A stretch of 7,280 bases of DNA, taken from Bacteroidota bacterium. Its GTDB lineage: Bacteria; Bacteroidota; Bacteroidia; NS11-12g; UBA955. Shown one piece after another: positions 6,268 to 7,280 of this stretch. The translations under genes were made by a program, and so were the position numbers. Position 1 is the first letter of the stretch. The number at the start of each line of letters is the position of its first letter. Below the pieces are notes generated by a model that was not told the origin of the DNA, did not search any database, and worked only from the letters and a program-made list of their open reading frames with translations. The DNA lies in contig JAIYBO010000136.1 of the NCBI GenBank assembly GCA_027488495.1, forward strand, positions 1-7,280. Direction: 5' to 3'.

Positions 6268-6435
6268 ATTCCTCGGGCTATATATTTGAACCCACAGTTT
6301 AAACCATTCCCACACTTACATTCTAAACGGGTAGATTATCATAAAAAAGTGCGCCGCGAACACCGTACGTTGGAGAAACCAAAAACGATGGAGATACTCG
6401 ACGAACAACATTTGAAATTATTTGAAAAGAATTAA
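6268..6435 (+). other. Open 55-codon stretch without a proper start, possible gene remnant
   Basis: Between the stop at 6265-6267 and the TAA at 6433-6435 one frame stays open for 55 codons. It has no ATG until 6388. Its second half (about 6340-6432) translates to a charged, helix-like sequence (KKVRREHRTLEKPKTMEILD, then EQHLKLFEKN) and is less AT-rich than the surrounding gap, as coding DNA would be. I recognise no family. It may be the tail of a lost gene or a chance open frame. Apart from this, the gap between 6223 and 6457 shows only the promoter and terminator candidates. Confidence 0.2.
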
Positions 6436-6444
6436 TTTAATTTG
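6411..6444 (+). promoter_or_regulatory. Weak candidate promoter for the gene at 6458
   Basis: TTAATTTG at 6437-6444 differs by one base from the -7 consensus TAnnTTTG, and a TTTG at 6411-6414 lies 22 bases upstream, within the normal -33 spacing. It would give a very short leader before the ATG at 6458. TTTG is common in this AT-rich DNA, so the support is slight. Confidence 0.2.
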
Positions 6445-6457
6445 TTTTACACAATCC

Positions 6458-7039
6458 ATGAAAGCAATTTTTATAACCTTATCGGCGATCCTTTTGTCTT
6501 TAAATTTAAGCGCCCAATCAGCAGAAAATCAGCACTTGCTGTTTAAAGGCGTACCAATCGATGGTACGCTGAGTGAGTATGTTGAGAAAATGAAGTTGAA
6601 TGGGTTTACATTGTTAGACTCAACAAATTACGGAGCAATGTTTAATGGTGAATTTGCAAACTATCAAAATTGCAAAATTGGTGTGGGTACTTCAAATAAA
6701 AAAGATTTGGTCAGCACTGTTTTCGTACTGTTTCCAGAACGTAAGGAATGGAATGATCTTTATGGAGACTACAACCGACTCAAACAAATGCTTTCGGAAA
6801 AATACGGTCCTCCAAACGAATCGAAAGAAAAATGGGAAAATGATTATGAACCCTCGTTAGCATTCAGAATGTCGGCTATAAAACGCGGAGAGTGCAATTT
6901 CACAACAACCTTTGTTACACCAAATGGCAAAATCCAATTGAGAATAGAACATCAAGATGCCACCTGTTTTGTTTTCCTTGGATACTTCGACAAAATCAAC
7001 GGTGAGATCATGAAAGCCAAGGCCATTGATGATTTGTAA
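6458..7039 (+). CDS. Secreted or periplasmic hypothetical protein
   Basis: A 193-residue protein from ATG 6458. The open frame reaches back to a TTG at 6422, but the ATG places a textbook signal peptide at the N-terminus: MKAIFITLSAILLSLNLSAQ, cleaved near SAQ-S. There is no lipobox and no further membrane segment, so the mature protein is probably periplasmic. Conserved-looking features are GVPIDGTLSEYVEKMKLNGF (31-50) and a Trp-containing helix followed by LKQMLSEKYGPP (108-119). I associate this layout (a V-P-I-D-G-T-L-x-x-(F/Y) start, then a helix ending in K-Y-G-x-P) with uncharacterised secreted proteins common in Bacteroidales and relatives. No catalytic motif is evident. Two Cys (72 and 146) plus a third (170) could form a disulfide after export. 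Role unknown. Confidence 0.83.
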   Translation: MKAIFITLSAILLSLNLSAQSAENQHLLFKGVPIDGTLSEYVEKMKLNGFTLLDSTNYGAMFNGEFANYQNCKIGVGTSNKKDLVSTVFVLFPERKEWNDLYGDYNRLKQMLSEKYGPPNESKEKWENDYEPSLAFRMSAIKRGECNFTTTFVTPNGKIQLRIEHQDATCFVFLGYFDKINGEIMKAKAIDDL

Positions 7040-7136
7040 ATGTTTCGACTTCCAAACACAGCGAATCTTTTTCCCATCGTAACATATCCCAGCCCAGCCC
7101 CACAAAAATCCACCCAATATGAGATAAATTCGTAGG

Positions 7137-7280
7137 ATGAGATCAATCCTTGCCATCATCCTGCTTTTTGCATCGAAAGCCCTTTGCGCTCAGTCTTTCC
7201 CGTTTTTTGCATTGGCCAACGGCGGCACCGTGATGAGCGATAAACCCGGTGTTCTCACCCTTACAGATTCTTCAGTTTCC
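7137..7280 (+). CDS. N-terminus of a secreted protein, truncated by the window end
   Basis: The frame is open from ATG 7137 to the last base, giving 48 codons. It begins with a clear signal peptide (MRSILAIILLFASKALCAQ) with a likely cut after CAQ and a mature start SFPFFALANGGTVMSDKPGV. A short GTAGG lies directly before the ATG. The signal is the Bacteroidota export type also seen in the preceding gene, 97 bases upstream, so the two may be co-transcribed. The rest of the protein is outside the window and no family can be named. Confidence 0.7.
   Translation, partial: MRSILAIILLFASKALCAQSFPFFALANGGTVMSDKPGVLTLTDSSVS

Noticed and set aside
6422..6457. TTG-initiated 12-residue extension of the gene at 6458
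   Set aside because: It would place a polar segment before an otherwise perfect signal peptide; the ATG at 6458 explains the export signal better.
7040..7135. A 31-codon open frame starting directly after the stop at 7039 and ending one base before the ATG at 7137
   Set aside because: The translation (MFRLPNTANLFPIV...) has no recognisable motif or ribosome site, and Pro-rich spacer DNA can stay open over this length by chance.
6857..7159. A 100-codon minus-strand frame across the end of the secreted protein gene and the following gap
   Set aside because: It covers the coding strand of a protein with a clear signal peptide, starts inside the next gene's signal sequence and has no recognisable motif.
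1..7280. CRISPR array, tRNA or rRNA
   Set aside because: No regularly spaced identical repeats and no recognisable tRNA arms or rRNA sequence were seen on either strand by eye.

Overview
The window looks like a chromosomal stretch from a member of the Bacteroidota, possibly a flavobacterial or related lineage. The grounds are an AT-rich composition, secretion signals ending in the typical -SAQ-S and -CAQ-S, a lipoprotein carrying a CSVNKRYHNTGLNIQW-like mature N-terminus, mostly absent or weak Shine-Dalgarno sequences, and one exact match to the Bacteroidota -7 promoter consensus (TAnnTTTG). The genus cannot be fixed from this sequence. Every supported gene is on the + strand.

Left flank (1-844): an AT-rich leader with a candidate promoter and an imperfect hairpin, then a small predicted lipoprotein (94-597). 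About 245 bases of scrambled short reading frames follow, which look like gene debris or small leader peptides.

Central cassette (845-5164): three co-directional genes with the character of a defence module. The first is a 320-residue HNH endonuclease whose N-terminal half resembles the ScoMcrA-type DNA sulfur-binding domain. The second is a 131-residue MutT-like Nudix hydrolase. The third is a 967-residue superfamily 2 helicase with an N-terminal phospholipase D (HKD) nuclease domain and a DUF3427-like C-terminus. The Nudix and helicase genes overlap by four bases (ATGA), so they are almost certainly translated together. The working idea, which is inference, is a modification-sensing anti-phage or restriction system. 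The HNH protein and perhaps the helicase C-terminus would read chemically altered DNA, the PLD-helicase would translocate and cut, and the Nudix enzyme would hydrolyse an altered or signal nucleotide. No modification genes (dnd, ssp or a methyltransferase) are visible here.

Right flank (5165-7280): a 347-base non-coding stretch holds a fragment resembling the N-terminus of an IS3-family transposase OrfB, a second possible and more decayed copy of it, and a hairpin. Then come a lipoprotein with three C-terminal membrane helices (5512-6222), a gap with an unexplained 55-codon open stretch, a secreted hypothetical protein (6458-7039), and the start of another secreted protein cut by the window end (7137-7280). 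The transposase remnant directly behind the helicase suggests that the cassette sits in a region that has taken up mobile DNA.
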